This document shows, piece after piece, positions 5,123-13,188 of a stretch of DNA of 13,188 bases; positions within the stretch are counted from its first letter, which is position 1, and each line of letters starts with the position of its first letter. A model generated the notes under the pieces. It was not told the DNA's origin. It ran no database searches and was given only the letters and a program-made list of their open reading frames with translations. The stretch lies in the NCBI GenBank assembly GCA_937884485.1, contig CALGCG010000083.1:1-13188 (forward strand). Reading direction: 5' to 3'. This DNA is from an uncultured Bacteroidales bacterium. Its GTDB lineage: Bacteria > Bacteroidota > Bacteroidia > Bacteroidales > P3. The translations under genes were made by a program, and so were the position numbers.

Positions 5123-5575
5123 ATGCGAGCAGAAATCAGAACCCCCAAAGGGACAATGCATGTAACCCTCTACGAAAAAGAGGTCCCCGGGACAGTGGCC
5201 AACTTCGCAAAACTGGCCAATGACCACTTCTACGACGGGCTGCGTTTCCACCGGGTGATACCCGATTTCGTCGTCCAGGGCGGCTGCCCCTTCAGCCGCA
5301 CCCCAGGCAACCCCCGCGTGGGCACCGGCGGCCCCGGCTGGACCATCAAGTGCGAAACCTCGGCACCCCTCCAGCACCACGACCGCGGCGTCCTCAGCAT
5401 GGCACACGCCGGCAAGGACACCGGCGGCAGCCAGTTCTTCATCTGCCACAACCGCCAGAACACCCAGCACCTCGACGGAGTGCACACCTGCTTCGGCCGC
5501 GTGGACCAAGAAGACTGGCCCGTCATCGACGCCATACGCCCCGGCGACATCATTGAAAGCATTAAAATCATCTAA
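5123..5575 (+). CDS. Cyclophilin-type peptidyl-prolyl cis-trans isomerase
   Basis: A 150-residue single-domain cyclophilin that catalyses cis-trans isomerisation of X-Pro bonds. Key positions: R44 and F49 in FHRVIPDFVVQGG, Q52, the GSQFFI segment (102-107) with F106, and H117-L118-D119-G120 before the HTCFG turn. The tryptophan of human cyclophilin A at the 117 position is replaced by His, as in many bacterial members that bind cyclosporin poorly. There is no signal peptide, so it is probably cytoplasmic. Length is normal for a minimal bacterial PpiB. Its stop is 2 bp before the response-regulator start, which indicates co-transcription. Confidence 0.95.
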   Translation: MRAEIRTPKGTMHVTLYEKEVPGTVANFAKLANDHFYDGLRFHRVIPDFVVQGGCPFSRTPGNPRVGTGGPGWTIKCETSAPLQHHDRGVLSMAHAGKDTGGSQFFICHNRQNTQHLDGVHTCFGRVDQEDWPVIDAIRPGDIIESIKII

Positions 5576-5577
5576 AT

Positions 5578-6273
<696 letters not shown>

Positions 6274-6292
6274 CAACCGGCAGCTAAAAGTT

Positions 6293-6297
6293 AGGAG
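6293..6297 (+). promoter_or_regulatory. Shine-Dalgarno-like AGGAG
   Basis: AGGAG six bases before the ATG at 6304 is the only clear Shine-Dalgarno match I noticed in the window. It lies within GTTAGGAGT (6290-6298), the exact reverse complement of ACTCCTAAC in the repeat array before the gene at 2810, so it may come from an inverted copy of that repeat and not from selection for ribosome binding. Confidence 0.45.
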
Positions 6298-6303
6298 TCT
6301 CGA

Positions 6304-7068
6304 ATGAAACTGACGTTTCTGGGTACGGGAACATCGCAAGGCGTGCCTGTCATCGCCTGCCGATGCAGCGTCTGCCGCTCCGACGACGAGCACGACCGTA
6401 GGCTGCGCACATCCGCCATGCTCTGCACCGACGACGGACGCAACATCCTCTTCGACATCGGCCCCGACTTCCGCCAGCAGATGCTGCGGCGCCACGTCGA
6501 CCACCTTGACGCCATACTCATCACCCACGCCCACCGCGACCACGTGGGCGGTCTCGACGACATTCGCTCCTTCAACTACGTCCAGCACCGCAAAATGGAC
6601 ATCTTCCTGAACGCCGAAGCCAAACACGCACTGCTGCGCGACTACGCCTACATCTTCGCCCGCCACGAGTTCCCCGGACTGCCAGAGGCCGACCTCCACG
6701 AGGTAGGGGAGACCCCCTTCCAGGCCGCAGGCCTCACCGTGACCCCCATCAAGGCAATGCACAAGGACCTGCCCATCCTCGGCTTCCGCATAGGCCCCAT
6801 GGCCTACATAACCGACGCCAACTATATAGCACCTGACGAACTCCTTAAACTGGAAGGATTAAAGCTACTTGTAATCAACGCATTGCGCAAAGAAAAACAC
6901 TTCTCCCACTTCTCGCTGCCCGAAGCTCTGCAAGTGGTTGCCCGCGTCAAACCGGAACAAACCTTCCTGACGCACATCAGCCACGAGATGGGGCTCCACA
7001 GCGAAGTGGAAAAAGAACTGCCGGAAGGTGTATCTCTGGCATACGACAACCAAGAAGTTAATATTTAG
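6304..7068 (+). CDS. PhnP-like MBL-fold metallo-hydrolase (phosphodiesterase family)
   Basis: 254 residues of metallo-beta-lactamase fold. The metal site is H75-A-H77-R-D79-H80, with H153, D171 and H224 as the remaining likely ligands. An N-terminal Cys set C19, C21, C24 (CRCSVC) matches the extra structural zinc site of PhnP (cyclic phosphate phosphodiesterase). FLGTGTSQGVP at residues 5-15 and H202 in FSHFSLPEA are also typical of this subgroup. No phosphonate (phn) genes are nearby, so the PhnP substrate should not be assumed; other nucleotide or cyclic-phosphate substrates are possible. Cytoplasmic. The stop codon TAG overlaps a possible GTG start of the next gene, pointing to one transcript. 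Confidence 0.9.
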   Translation: MKLTFLGTGTSQGVPVIACRCSVCRSDDEHDRRLRTSAMLCTDDGRNILFDIGPDFRQQMLRRHVDHLDAILITHAHRDHVGGLDDIRSFNYVQHRKMDIFLNAEAKHALLRDYAYIFARHEFPGLPEADLHEVGETPFQAAGLTVTPIKAMHKDLPILGFRIGPMAYITDANYIAPDELLKLEGLKLLVINALRKEKHFSHFSLPEALQVVARVKPEQTFLTHISHEMGLHSEVEKELPEGVSLAYDNQEVNI

Positions 7069-7079
7069 TGGACAGTGAT

Positions 7080-8003
7080 ATGATTTCGATTTGCATACCT
7101 ATATATAATTATTACGCATACCCGCTTGTGCGCAGATTGACCACACAGATAGAACAACTCAAGGCAGAGGACGACTTCGAAGTGATATGCATTGACAACC
7201 ACTCCTCGGGCTACTACCTGAACCAGAACAACGGCATCTGCGACATAGCTAAATACATGCGCCTGAGCGAGAACATCGGACGCGCACGAGTGCGCAACCT
7301 CTTCCTCAAATACGCCAAAGGCGAATGGCTCCTCTTCCTGAACGACGACTCGCAACTGCCCAACCACTTCCTGCGCAACTACAGAAGATGCGCCGGCGGC
7401 AGGGAAGACGTCGTCGTAGGAGGACGCGAATACGACAAACACAACGACGACCCGCAGCACCGCCTGCGCTACCTCTGGGCCACGGACAGAGAAAGCAAAC
7501 CCGCCGAAGAACGGCGCAAAAACCCCTACCGCTCCTTCATGAGCTGCAACTTCATGATTCGGCGCTCGGTCTTCGAAAGCATCACCTTCGACACCCGCGT
7601 GCAGAAATACGGCTACTCCGACGCACTCTTCGCCTACCGTCTCGAAGAACGGAAAGTGCCCGTGGCACACATCGACAACCCCGTCGTGGCCGGATACCTG
7701 GAAACCAACCTCGAATTCCTCAACAAAACCATCGAAAGCGTCGAGTCCCTGGTGGCGATATACGATTTCATGTGGGAAGACCAGCGCTTCTGCCACACCG
7801 TCCCCCTGCTCAGACGCTACGGAAAAATGCGCCGAATGGGCATGACGGGACTGGTATACCGAATATACAAAACATTCAAAAACCCGCTGCAGTCGCACTT
7901 CGTCAGCGGCACAGCCATCTCGCTCAAGCAGTTCTCCTTCTACCAGTTGGGCTACTTCATCGGGAAAATGCACTACAACGCAGAAAGCGAGAGCCTGGGC
8001 TGA
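7080..8003 (+). CDS. Family-2 glycosyltransferase
   Basis: 307 residues from the ATG at 7080. Glycosyltransferase-A fold: the opening strand ISICIPIYN, then VICIDNHSSG (35-44), and a DxD-like metal/nucleotide motif N88-D89-D90 in FLNDDSQ. Next come CNFMIRR (156-162) and GYSDALFAYRL (178-188), the counterpart of the GHEDTLFG motif of related Bacteroidales enzymes. It transfers an activated sugar to an unknown acceptor, probably in envelope or surface polysaccharide synthesis at the cytoplasmic side. A GTG at 7068 overlapping the previous stop would add MDSD; I prefer 7080 because members of the family normally begin with MISI. The last 60 residues are basic and aromatic, perhaps membrane-associating. 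Confidence 0.88.
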   Translation: MISICIPIYNYYAYPLVRRLTTQIEQLKAEDDFEVICIDNHSSGYYLNQNNGICDIAKYMRLSENIGRARVRNLFLKYAKGEWLLFLNDDSQLPNHFLRNYRRCAGGREDVVVGGREYDKHNDDPQHRLRYLWATDRESKPAEERRKNPYRSFMSCNFMIRRSVFESITFDTRVQKYGYSDALFAYRLEERKVPVAHIDNPVVAGYLETNLEFLNKTIESVESLVAIYDFMWEDQRFCHTVPLLRRYGKMRRMGMTGLVYRIYKTFKNPLQSHFVSGTAISLKQFSFYQLGYFIGKMHYNAESESLG

Positions 8004-8040
8004 AAGACAGAAAAGAGAAACATCAAAAATCAGATAAACA

Positions 8041-8682
8041 ATGAAAATACAAATCAAACACGCAACGCTTCTGGCCCTGGCCCTTATGGCAGGCAGCACA
8101 GTATGGTCGCAAGTGCGCGAAACAACCTACTATGACGACGGATCATACTATACAGGCCAGCGCGACGGCAAAGGCCGCCGCCACGGAAGCGGCATCATGA
8201 CCTGGACCACCGGCGACCGCTACGACGGCGAATGGAAAAAAGGCATCATGGAAGGCGAAGGAACCTACTATTGGGCCACCGGCGGCACCTTCACCGGACA
8301 ATGGAAGAAAGGCGACATCAAAGGCCACGGAATCTTCCGCTGGCCCAACGGCGATATGATGGAAGGAGAGTGGAACGACGGCTCGCGCACCGGCACAGGC
8401 TACTTCCAATGGGCCGACGGAAGCCGCTACGAAGGACCCTTCATCAGCGGCATGGCCACCGGGCAAGGCATCAAAACCTGGGCCTCGGGCGACCGCTACG
8501 AGGGCGGATTCAACCAATGGCACCTCACAGGACAGGGAACCATGCGCTATGCCGACGGCGCCAGCTACACCGGCGGTTGGCTCAACGACCAGTACGAAGG
8601 CGAAGGCACCTACACCTCGGCCGAAGGCGAAGTCATCAAAGGACGTTTCCATGCAGGACAACTTATAGAACAGTATGAATAA
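8041..8682 (+). CDS. Exported MORN-repeat protein
   Basis: 213 residues: a signal peptide (basic start, hydrophobic core 8-20, probable cleavage near VWSQ) followed almost wholly by MORN repeats. Repeat starts are at Y37, Y61, F84, M107, Y130, Y153, Y176 and I199, that is, a strict 23-residue spacing after the first (24) interval; the core is Y-x-G-x-W/F...G-x-G...W/Y..G. The last copy is incomplete. MORN arrays form an elongated beta-hairpin sheet, used in protein or lipid contacts; the partner is unknown. The final 8 bases overlap the start of the following lipoprotein gene, so the two are translationally coupled and may act together in the periplasm. Confidence 0.9.
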   Translation: MKIQIKHATLLALALMAGSTVWSQVRETTYYDDGSYYTGQRDGKGRRHGSGIMTWTTGDRYDGEWKKGIMEGEGTYYWATGGTFTGQWKKGDIKGHGIFRWPNGDMMEGEWNDGSRTGTGYFQWADGSRYEGPFISGMATGQGIKTWASGDRYEGGFNQWHLTGQGTMRYADGASYTGGWLNDQYEGEGTYTSAEGEVIKGRFHAGQLIEQYE

Positions 8683-9550
8683 GACAATTATTACAGCCAC
8701 GCTGCTAACCCTTGCAAGCCTGCTGACAGCGGGATGCTGGGGTAGCCGCTATGTGTCGGCCGACGCCGACTTGGAATCCATCTATATGGGCAAGTCGTAC
8801 TATGAAATCGTGGACGAATTTGGCCGCCCCGATGTCACCACACAAGACGAAGAGGGAGGCACCCTCGTCAGGTACAACGCAGTGACCCTCAACGGCACTT
8901 CGGCCGCCAGGCTCTACCGTCAGTACAACGTCAGCAACCGCACCACCAAAGAAGTGGGACAGCCCACGGCACCCGTCACCTTCTCCTTCAACATCAGGAA
9001 CCGGTGCTACGCCGTGCAGTCCGATTTCATGCTGGAGAAGACCCGGACCAAAACCAAGAAAAACAACGACGACCCCCGCCGTCCGCAGTGGGCGAAACCA
9101 CGTGTGCCACGTTCGTTCGACTTCCCCCATGTCGACCGCCGTTCGCCCTATGGCGAGCTTGTCACCATTGAGAAGATTGAGATTGAACGCGAGAAGACAG
9201 TCGTCTATTTCTCCTTCTGCGACCGCACCCCGAACCACCGTCCGCTCTACGACAAAGGCCTCTCCATCAACGGCGATGTCTTCATTCGCGACTGCGCCAC
9301 GGGCAAACGGGTCAAATTCGTCGAAGCCAAAGGAATATCCATCTACCCGGAATATACGGCCTTTGCCCACAACCGCGGTGGCTACGATGTATTGGTCTAC
9401 TCGTTGACCTTCGAGGCATTGCCTCTGCAAACGGAGACGATAGACATAATCGAACCCGGCCCCGAAGGCTTCAACTTCTATGGCGTCGATGTGCGCACGC
9501 CCTTGACATTCCGCGAAACCAAACTCGCCAACCCTCTTCCGGAGAATTAA
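8675..9550 (+). CDS. Predicted lipoprotein of unknown function
   Basis: 291 residues. A type II signal peptide ends with LTAGC (lipidated C21). Residues 38-66, containing SYYEIVDEFGRPD and then LVRYN, resemble the short strand-helix motif of SmpA/OmlA-like and related lipoproteins, in which a small domain reads as Y..V...FG.P. A basic, Pro/Arg-rich stretch follows (about 122-147). The C-terminal 130 residues are beta-rich, with VVYFSFCDR and a segment on positions 200-260, and have no domain that I recognise. The ATG lies within the end of the MORN gene (8-bp overlap), and 22 bp separate its stop from the peptidase gene. Probably anchored to the inner leaflet of the outer membrane; its job is not known. 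Confidence 0.8.
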   Translation: MNKTIITATLLTLASLLTAGCWGSRYVSADADLESIYMGKSYYEIVDEFGRPDVTTQDEEGGTLVRYNAVTLNGTSAARLYRQYNVSNRTTKEVGQPTAPVTFSFNIRNRCYAVQSDFMLEKTRTKTKKNNDDPRRPQWAKPRVPRSFDFPHVDRRSPYGELVTIEKIEIEREKTVVYFSFCDRTPNHRPLYDKGLSINGDVFIRDCATGKRVKFVEAKGISIYPEYTAFAHNRGGYDVLVYSLTFEALPLQTETIDIIEPGPEGFNFYGVDVRTPLTFRETKLANPLPEN

Positions 9551-9572
9551 AACAAAAACCAAAGATAGAAAC

Positions 9573-11696
9573 ATGAAGAAAACCCTATGCACTGTGGCAG
9601 CAGCGGCCCTCACACTGGTCGCCTGCCAGTCCGACAAAGCCGCCAAGTCGGGCGACGTCATCGGCAAGCCCGCCGTCGCTGTCGAGAACGGCCGCTTCAC
9701 ACCCGAGGTGATGTGGAGCCTGGGTGTAATGAGCGAGTACGCCGTCAGCCCCGACGGACAGAACATCGTCTACACCCTCCGCTACACCGACATGGCGCAG
9801 AACAAGAACAACACCGAACTCTACCTCATGCCCATAGCAGGTGGTGAGGGACCGCGTCTTACCGTCACCGCCGAGAGCGAGTTCAGCCCCGTGTGGAAGG
9901 ACAACAACACGCTGCTCTTCTGCCGTGGAACAGAGATCCGCTCCATCGACATCAAGTCGCTCAATGAGACTGTCGTTGCCTCTTGTGACCGCGGATTTGA
10001 AGGATTCAAACTGGCTCCCGACGGCAACTCGCTGGTCTACATCAGCACCATTCCTGTGGAACGTCCTGAACATATCGGCAAACTTTTCGCCGGACTCGAC
10101 CAGACCACGGGCCGCATCAACGAAGACCTGATGTATCGCCATTGGGACCAGTGGGTGGATGAAATACCTCACATCTACTATGTCCCCCTGCACGAAGGCA
10201 TAGCCCAGATGGACAAGGCCAAAGACATCCTTGAAGGTGAGCCCTATGAAGCTCCCATGCGTCCTTGGGGCGGCACGGAGCAGTATAACTACAGCCCCGA
10301 CAGCAAATACATTGCCTACACCTGCCGCAAGAAGACGGGCTACGACTACGCCCACAGCACCAATAGCGACATCTATCTCTATGACATTGCTTCTGGCGAA
10401 ACCCGCAATATCAGCGAGGGCATCATGGGCTACGACCAGAACCCCGTCTTCTCCCACGACGGCAAGATGATTGCCTGGGAGAGCATGGAACGCGACGGCT
10501 ACGAGAGCGACAAACTGCGTCTCATGGTCATGGACCTCGCCTCCGGAGCCAAGGTCGACCTTACCGAGGCCTTTGACTATGGCGTGATGAACATCCTCTG
10601 GTCTCCCGACGACAAAGAACTCTACGCCATCGTCATGTATCGCGGCATGAACGAAATCTTCGCCTTCAACCGCGAAACCAAGGCCATCCGCCAGATTTCA
10701 CACGGCTACCATGACGTCAATGCAATCCAACTTGCTGCCGACGGCACCACCCTCGTTGCCAACCAGGCCTCTATCCAGTATCCCGGAACCCTCTATGCCT
10801 ACACTGTTAACGACGATAAAGCAGAAGGCAAGAAACTCTCCACTTTCAACGACGATGTTCTATCGCAAGTGCGTATGGGCGACGTCAAAGAGCAGTGGAT
10901 CAAGACTGTCGACGGCAAAGATATGCTCACCTGGATTATCTATCCTTACGACTTCGACAGCACCAAGACATATCCCGCACTCCTCTTCTGCGAGGGTGGT
11001 CCCCAGACCATGGTCAGCCAGTTCTGGAGCACCCGCTGGAACTTCGAGGTGATGTCCGGCGCAGGCTACTTCGTCATTGCCCCCAACCGCCGCGGTGTCC
11101 CCGGATTCGGCATGGAATGGCTTGAGGAAATCAGCGGCGATTATGGTGGACTCTGCATGAAGGATTACATGTCTGCCACCGATTGGGCTGCCGCCAACAT
11201 ACCTCAGATCGACCGCGAGCGCATCGGTGCCTGCGGCGCCTCCTTTGGCGGCTACAGCATCTACTGGCTCGCCGGCCACAACCACGACGTCAAGGGCTAC
11301 AACGAGGGTCGCCGCTTCAAGGCCTTCCTCGCCCACAACGGCATGTTCAACTTCGAGCAGCAGTACCTGGAGACCGAGGAAATGTGGTTTGACAATTGGG
11401 ACCTCGGCGGCCCCTACTGGGATTGGAACAATCCGCAAATCAAGAAGAGCTACAGCAATTCGCCCCACCTCTTCGTCGACAAGTGGAACACCCCCATCTG
11501 CGTTATCCACAGCGAGTTTGACTTCCGCATCGTTGCCTCCGAAGGCATGGCCGCCTACAACGCCGCCCAGATGCGCCACATCCCCAGCCGCTACCTCTAC
11601 TTCCCCGACGAGACCCACTGGGTGCTCAAACCCCAGAACAGCCTCCTTTGGCATCGCAACTTCATCGACTGGTTCGACCAGTATTTGAAGAAATAA
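9573..11696 (+). CDS. dpp5: DPP5-like S9 family dipeptidyl peptidase, predicted lipoprotein
   Basis: 707 residues. The N-terminal part forms a beta-propeller (about 45-440) with repeated SPDG/SPDSK/SPDD blade motifs; the C-terminal alpha/beta-hydrolase domain (about 441-707) has nucleophile S557 in GASFGG, D650 in HSEFDFR and H682 in DETHW. Strings such as MYRHWDQWV, GEPYEAPMRPW, STNSDIYLYD, SEGIMGYD and SGDYGG are close to Porphyromonas DPP5, which releases dipeptides from peptide N-termini in the periplasm and supports amino-acid feeding. Unlike a simple signal peptide, the N-terminus has a lipobox LVAC (C18) followed by QSDK, so membrane anchoring is likely. It is the last gene before a strong terminator and uses more G- and T-ending codons than the AraC region. 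Confidence 0.93.
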   Translation: MKKTLCTVAAAALTLVACQSDKAAKSGDVIGKPAVAVENGRFTPEVMWSLGVMSEYAVSPDGQNIVYTLRYTDMAQNKNNTELYLMPIAGGEGPRLTVTAESEFSPVWKDNNTLLFCRGTEIRSIDIKSLNETVVASCDRGFEGFKLAPDGNSLVYISTIPVERPEHIGKLFAGLDQTTGRINEDLMYRHWDQWVDEIPHIYYVPLHEGIAQMDKAKDILEGEPYEAPMRPWGGTEQYNYSPDSKYIAYTCRKKTGYDYAHSTNSDIYLYDIASGETRNISEGIMGYDQNPVFSHDGKMIAWESMERDGYESDKLRLMVMDLASGAKVDLTEAFDYGVMNILWSPDDKELYAIVMYRGMNEIFAFNRETKAIRQISHGYHDVNAIQLAADGTTLVANQASIQYPGTLYAYTVNDDKAEGKKLSTFNDDVLSQVRMGDVKEQWIKTVDGKDMLTWIIYPYDFDSTKTYPALLFCEGGPQTMVSQFWSTRWNFEVMSGAGYFVIAPNRRGVPGFGMEWLEEISGDYGGLCMKDYMSATDWAAANIPQIDRERIGACGASFGGYSIYWLAGHNHDVKGYNEGRRFKAFLAHNGMFNFEQQYLETEEMWFDNWDLGGPYWDWNNPQIKKSYSNSPHLFVDKWNTPICVIHSEFDFRIVASEGMAAYNAAQMRHIPSRYLYFPDETHWVLKPQNSLLWHRNFIDWFDQYLKK

Positions 11697-11713
11697 TAAC
11701 CTTTGTCTACCTC

Positions 11714-11741
11714 AAGCCCGCCGTTTTGGCGGGCTTTTTTT
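11714..11741 (+). terminator. Rho-independent terminator after the peptidase gene
   Basis: AAGCCCGCC (11714-11722), loop GTTTT, GGCGGGCTT (11728-11736) is a perfect 9-bp stem continuing into a run of seven T. It begins 17 bp after the stop codon and marks the end of the transcription unit that may start near 5074. Confidence 0.95.
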
Positions 11742-11816
11742 GTTTTTAACAGTTTGTAATCCAATGGGCTGCAAAATCCCTTAAATATTATTCGCGCGTG
11801 TATCAAGATTTTTATG

Positions 11817-11824
11817 TATTTTTG
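11817..11824 (+). promoter_or_regulatory. Bacteroidota -7 promoter element before aguB
   Basis: TATTTTTG is a full match to TAnnTTTG and lies 27 bp before the aguB start codon, in an AT-rich gap just after a terminator. The -33 region is poor (TTCG at 11791-11794, slightly too far upstream). The leader would be about 20 nt and A-rich, with no Shine-Dalgarno sequence. Confidence 0.6.
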
Positions 11825-11851
11825 CATTCTAAAAAACTATAAACGAACCCT

Positions 11852-12718
11852 ATGAAAGTAAAAGTCGGAATTGCACAGATGTCCTGCACCGAGGACAAAG
11901 CCCGCAACATTGAGCGCTATACCGAAAAGGTCCGCCAGCTTGCCGCCGACGGAGCCCAAATCATTTGCCTCCAGGAGCTCTTTGCCTCACTCTATTTCTG
12001 CGACGAGGAGCGCTATCAGAACTTCGCCCTTGCCGAGCCTATCCCCGAAGGACCCACATGCCAGCACTTCATGGCTTTGGCCAAAGAACTTGGGGTGGTC
12101 ATTGTATGTTCCCTCTTTGAGAAGCGCGCAGAGGGGCTCTACCACAACACCACCGCCGTCATCGACGCAGACGGCTCCTACCTGGGCAAATACCGCAAGA
12201 TGCACATCCCCGACGACCCCGGCTACTACGAGAAGTTCTACTTCACCCCCGGAGACCTCGGCTACAAGGTCTTCAAGACCCGTTTCGCCACCATCGGCGT
12301 TCTCATCTGCTGGGACCAGTGGTACCCCGAAGCCTCGCGCATCACGGCCCTCATGGGTGCACAGATACTCTTCTATCCCACGGCCATCGGCTGGGACGTC
12401 CGCCAGAACGAGGACGACAACCGCGAGCAGTACGACGCCTGGCAGACCATCCAGCGTTCCCACGCCGTCGCCAACGGCGTCCCCGTGGTCTCGGTCAACC
12501 GCACCGGTCTCGAGGGCGGCATGCAGTTCTGGGGCGGCAGCTTCATCACCAACGCCTTCGGACGCATTCTCTACCAGGCTCCCCACCTCGAGGAAGCCCT
12601 CCATGTCCAGGAGCTGGACCTTGACGACACCGACCACTACCGCCGCCATTGGCCCTACTACCGCGACCGCCGCATCGACTCCTACGCCCCCATACTCAAC
12701 CGATACATCGACGAATAA
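11852..12718 (+). CDS. aguB: N-carbamoylputrescine amidohydrolase
   Basis: 288 residues of the nitrilase superfamily. It hydrolyses N-carbamoylputrescine to putrescine, CO2 and ammonia in the cytoplasm, the second step from agmatine. The catalytic triad is E42 in CLQELF, K116 in GKYRKMHIPDD and C153 in LICWDQWYPEA. The PGYYEKFYFTPGD and FYPTAIGWD segments are characteristic of AguB and not of general nitrilases. Length is normal. The gene starts after its own promoter-like element and is followed 30 bp later by aguA, which supplies its substrate; the shared context makes the assignment firm. Confidence 0.96.
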   Translation: MKVKVGIAQMSCTEDKARNIERYTEKVRQLAADGAQIICLQELFASLYFCDEERYQNFALAEPIPEGPTCQHFMALAKELGVVIVCSLFEKRAEGLYHNTTAVIDADGSYLGKYRKMHIPDDPGYYEKFYFTPGDLGYKVFKTRFATIGVLICWDQWYPEASRITALMGAQILFYPTAIGWDVRQNEDDNREQYDAWQTIQRSHAVANGVPVVSVNRTGLEGGMQFWGGSFITNAFGRILYQAPHLEEALHVQELDLDDTDHYRRHWPYYRDRRIDSYAPILNRYIDE

Positions 12719-12719
12719 C

Positions 12720-12747
12720 TAATCACTAAACACTAAACACTAAACAC
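12720..12747 (+). repeat. TAAACAC heptamer array before aguA
   Basis: Four tandem units, TAATCAC then three perfect TAAACAC, end one base before the aguA ATG and begin one base after the aguB stop. It is the same heptamer, strand and position relative to the start codon as the array before ispG. Confidence 0.88.
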
Positions 12748-12748
12748 C

Positions 12749-13188
12749 ATGTCCCCCAAAGAACAAGGCTACTATATGCCCGCCGAGTGGGCACAGCACG
12801 AAGCCACGTGGCTCACCTATCCCAAGAACCCCGACTCCTGGCCCGGAAAGATTGAGACCATCTATCCTTCCTACCATCTCTTCGTCAAGACCCTGGCGGA
12901 GTGTGAGCACGTGCACATCAACGTCGACGACCAGCCCATGGCCGACCATGTGGCCAACGAACTGGCCAAAATCGGCGCCAACATGCAGCACATCCACCTG
13001 CACCTCATCCCCAGCAACGACGCCTGGTGCCGCGACCACGGCCCCGCTTTCCTCCTCAAAAAGGGTGGGGGAGAACGCGCCATCGTCAACTGGAACCACA
13101 ACGCCTGGGGCGGCAAATATCCCTATGAGCTCGACACCGAGGTGCCCCTGCGCATCCACGACCTCATGCCCGACGTGCCCCTCTTCTC
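12749..13188 (+). CDS. aguA: Agmatine deiminase, 5' part (3' end outside window)
   Basis: The first 146 residues are present and the frame runs off the window. Agmatine deiminase (agmatine iminohydrolase) converts agmatine to N-carbamoylputrescine and ammonia. Visible are YYMPAEWAQHEATWLTYP at the N-terminus, SNDAWCRDHGPAF (about 92-104) with the substrate-binding Asp/Arg-Asp of the guanidine-modifying fold, and NWNHNAWGGKY (about 115-125). The catalytic Cys of this family lies near the C-terminus and is therefore outside the window. The ATG is set by the heptamer array ending one base upstream. Together with aguB it forms a putrescine-producing operon. Confidence 0.96.
   Translation, partial: MSPKEQGYYMPAEWAQHEATWLTYPKNPDSWPGKIETIYPSYHLFVKTLAECEHVHINVDDQPMADHVANELAKIGANMQHIHLHLIPSNDAWCRDHGPAFLLKKGGGERAIVNWNHNAWGGKYPYELDTEVPLRIHDLMPDVPLF

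Overview
The window looks like a chromosomal segment from a high-G+C member of the Bacteroidota, most likely order Bacteroidales. I base this on the proteins: an RprY-like response regulator, a DPP5-type S9 peptidase, an N-terminal DUF2027-like domain, an IspG whose sequence belongs to the long Bacteroidota/plant/Chlamydia clade, a membrane-anchored AraC regulator, and TAnnTTTG-type -7 promoter elements with few Shine-Dalgarno sequences. I cannot name a genus. All genes are on the + strand, and both ends cut through a gene.

Layout. 1-817: 3' part of a Mur-ligase gene (Mpl-like, peptidoglycan recycling) carrying what look like two small in-frame insertions. 828-982: a 155-bp non-coding element bounded by 11-bp inverted repeats. 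1000-1407: a short DUF2027-like protein with a leucine-zipper tail. 1408-1607: a spacer with a GCCGGC hairpin, a 9-bp tandem repeat that reads as a 24-codon micro-ORF, and a heptamer repeat running into the next start codon. 1608-2783: ispG (isoprenoid MEP pathway). 2810-3598 and 3670-4800: two paralogous multi-pass membrane proteins; the second ends in an AraC DNA-binding domain and the first has none. 4801-5122: a gene-free spacer with a large hairpin built from 11-bp repeats, then a probable promoter.

5123-11696 may be one transcription unit of seven genes: cyclophilin, RprY-like regulator, PhnP-like metallo-hydrolase, family-2 glycosyltransferase, exported MORN-repeat protein, lipoprotein and DPP5-like dipeptidyl peptidase. 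It is bracketed by the probable promoter near 5074 and a clear intrinsic terminator at 11714-11741. Several of these proteins act in or on the cell envelope. A second operon follows from a promoter near 11817: aguB and (cut off) aguA, which together convert agmatine to putrescine via N-carbamoylputrescine.

The most unusual signal is not a protein. Four genes have short tandem repeats (TAAACAC, TAACTCC, CAATTTT; 7-bp period) ending within 3 bases of the start codon. All are nearly free of G on the coding strand. One family (TAAACAC) occurs before two unrelated genes 11 kb apart. Together with the 9-bp and 11-bp repeats and the GCCGGC palindromes, this suggests a genome-wide population of small repeats occupying intergenic leaders and, in one gene, coding sequence. 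Their function, if any, cannot be decided from this window.
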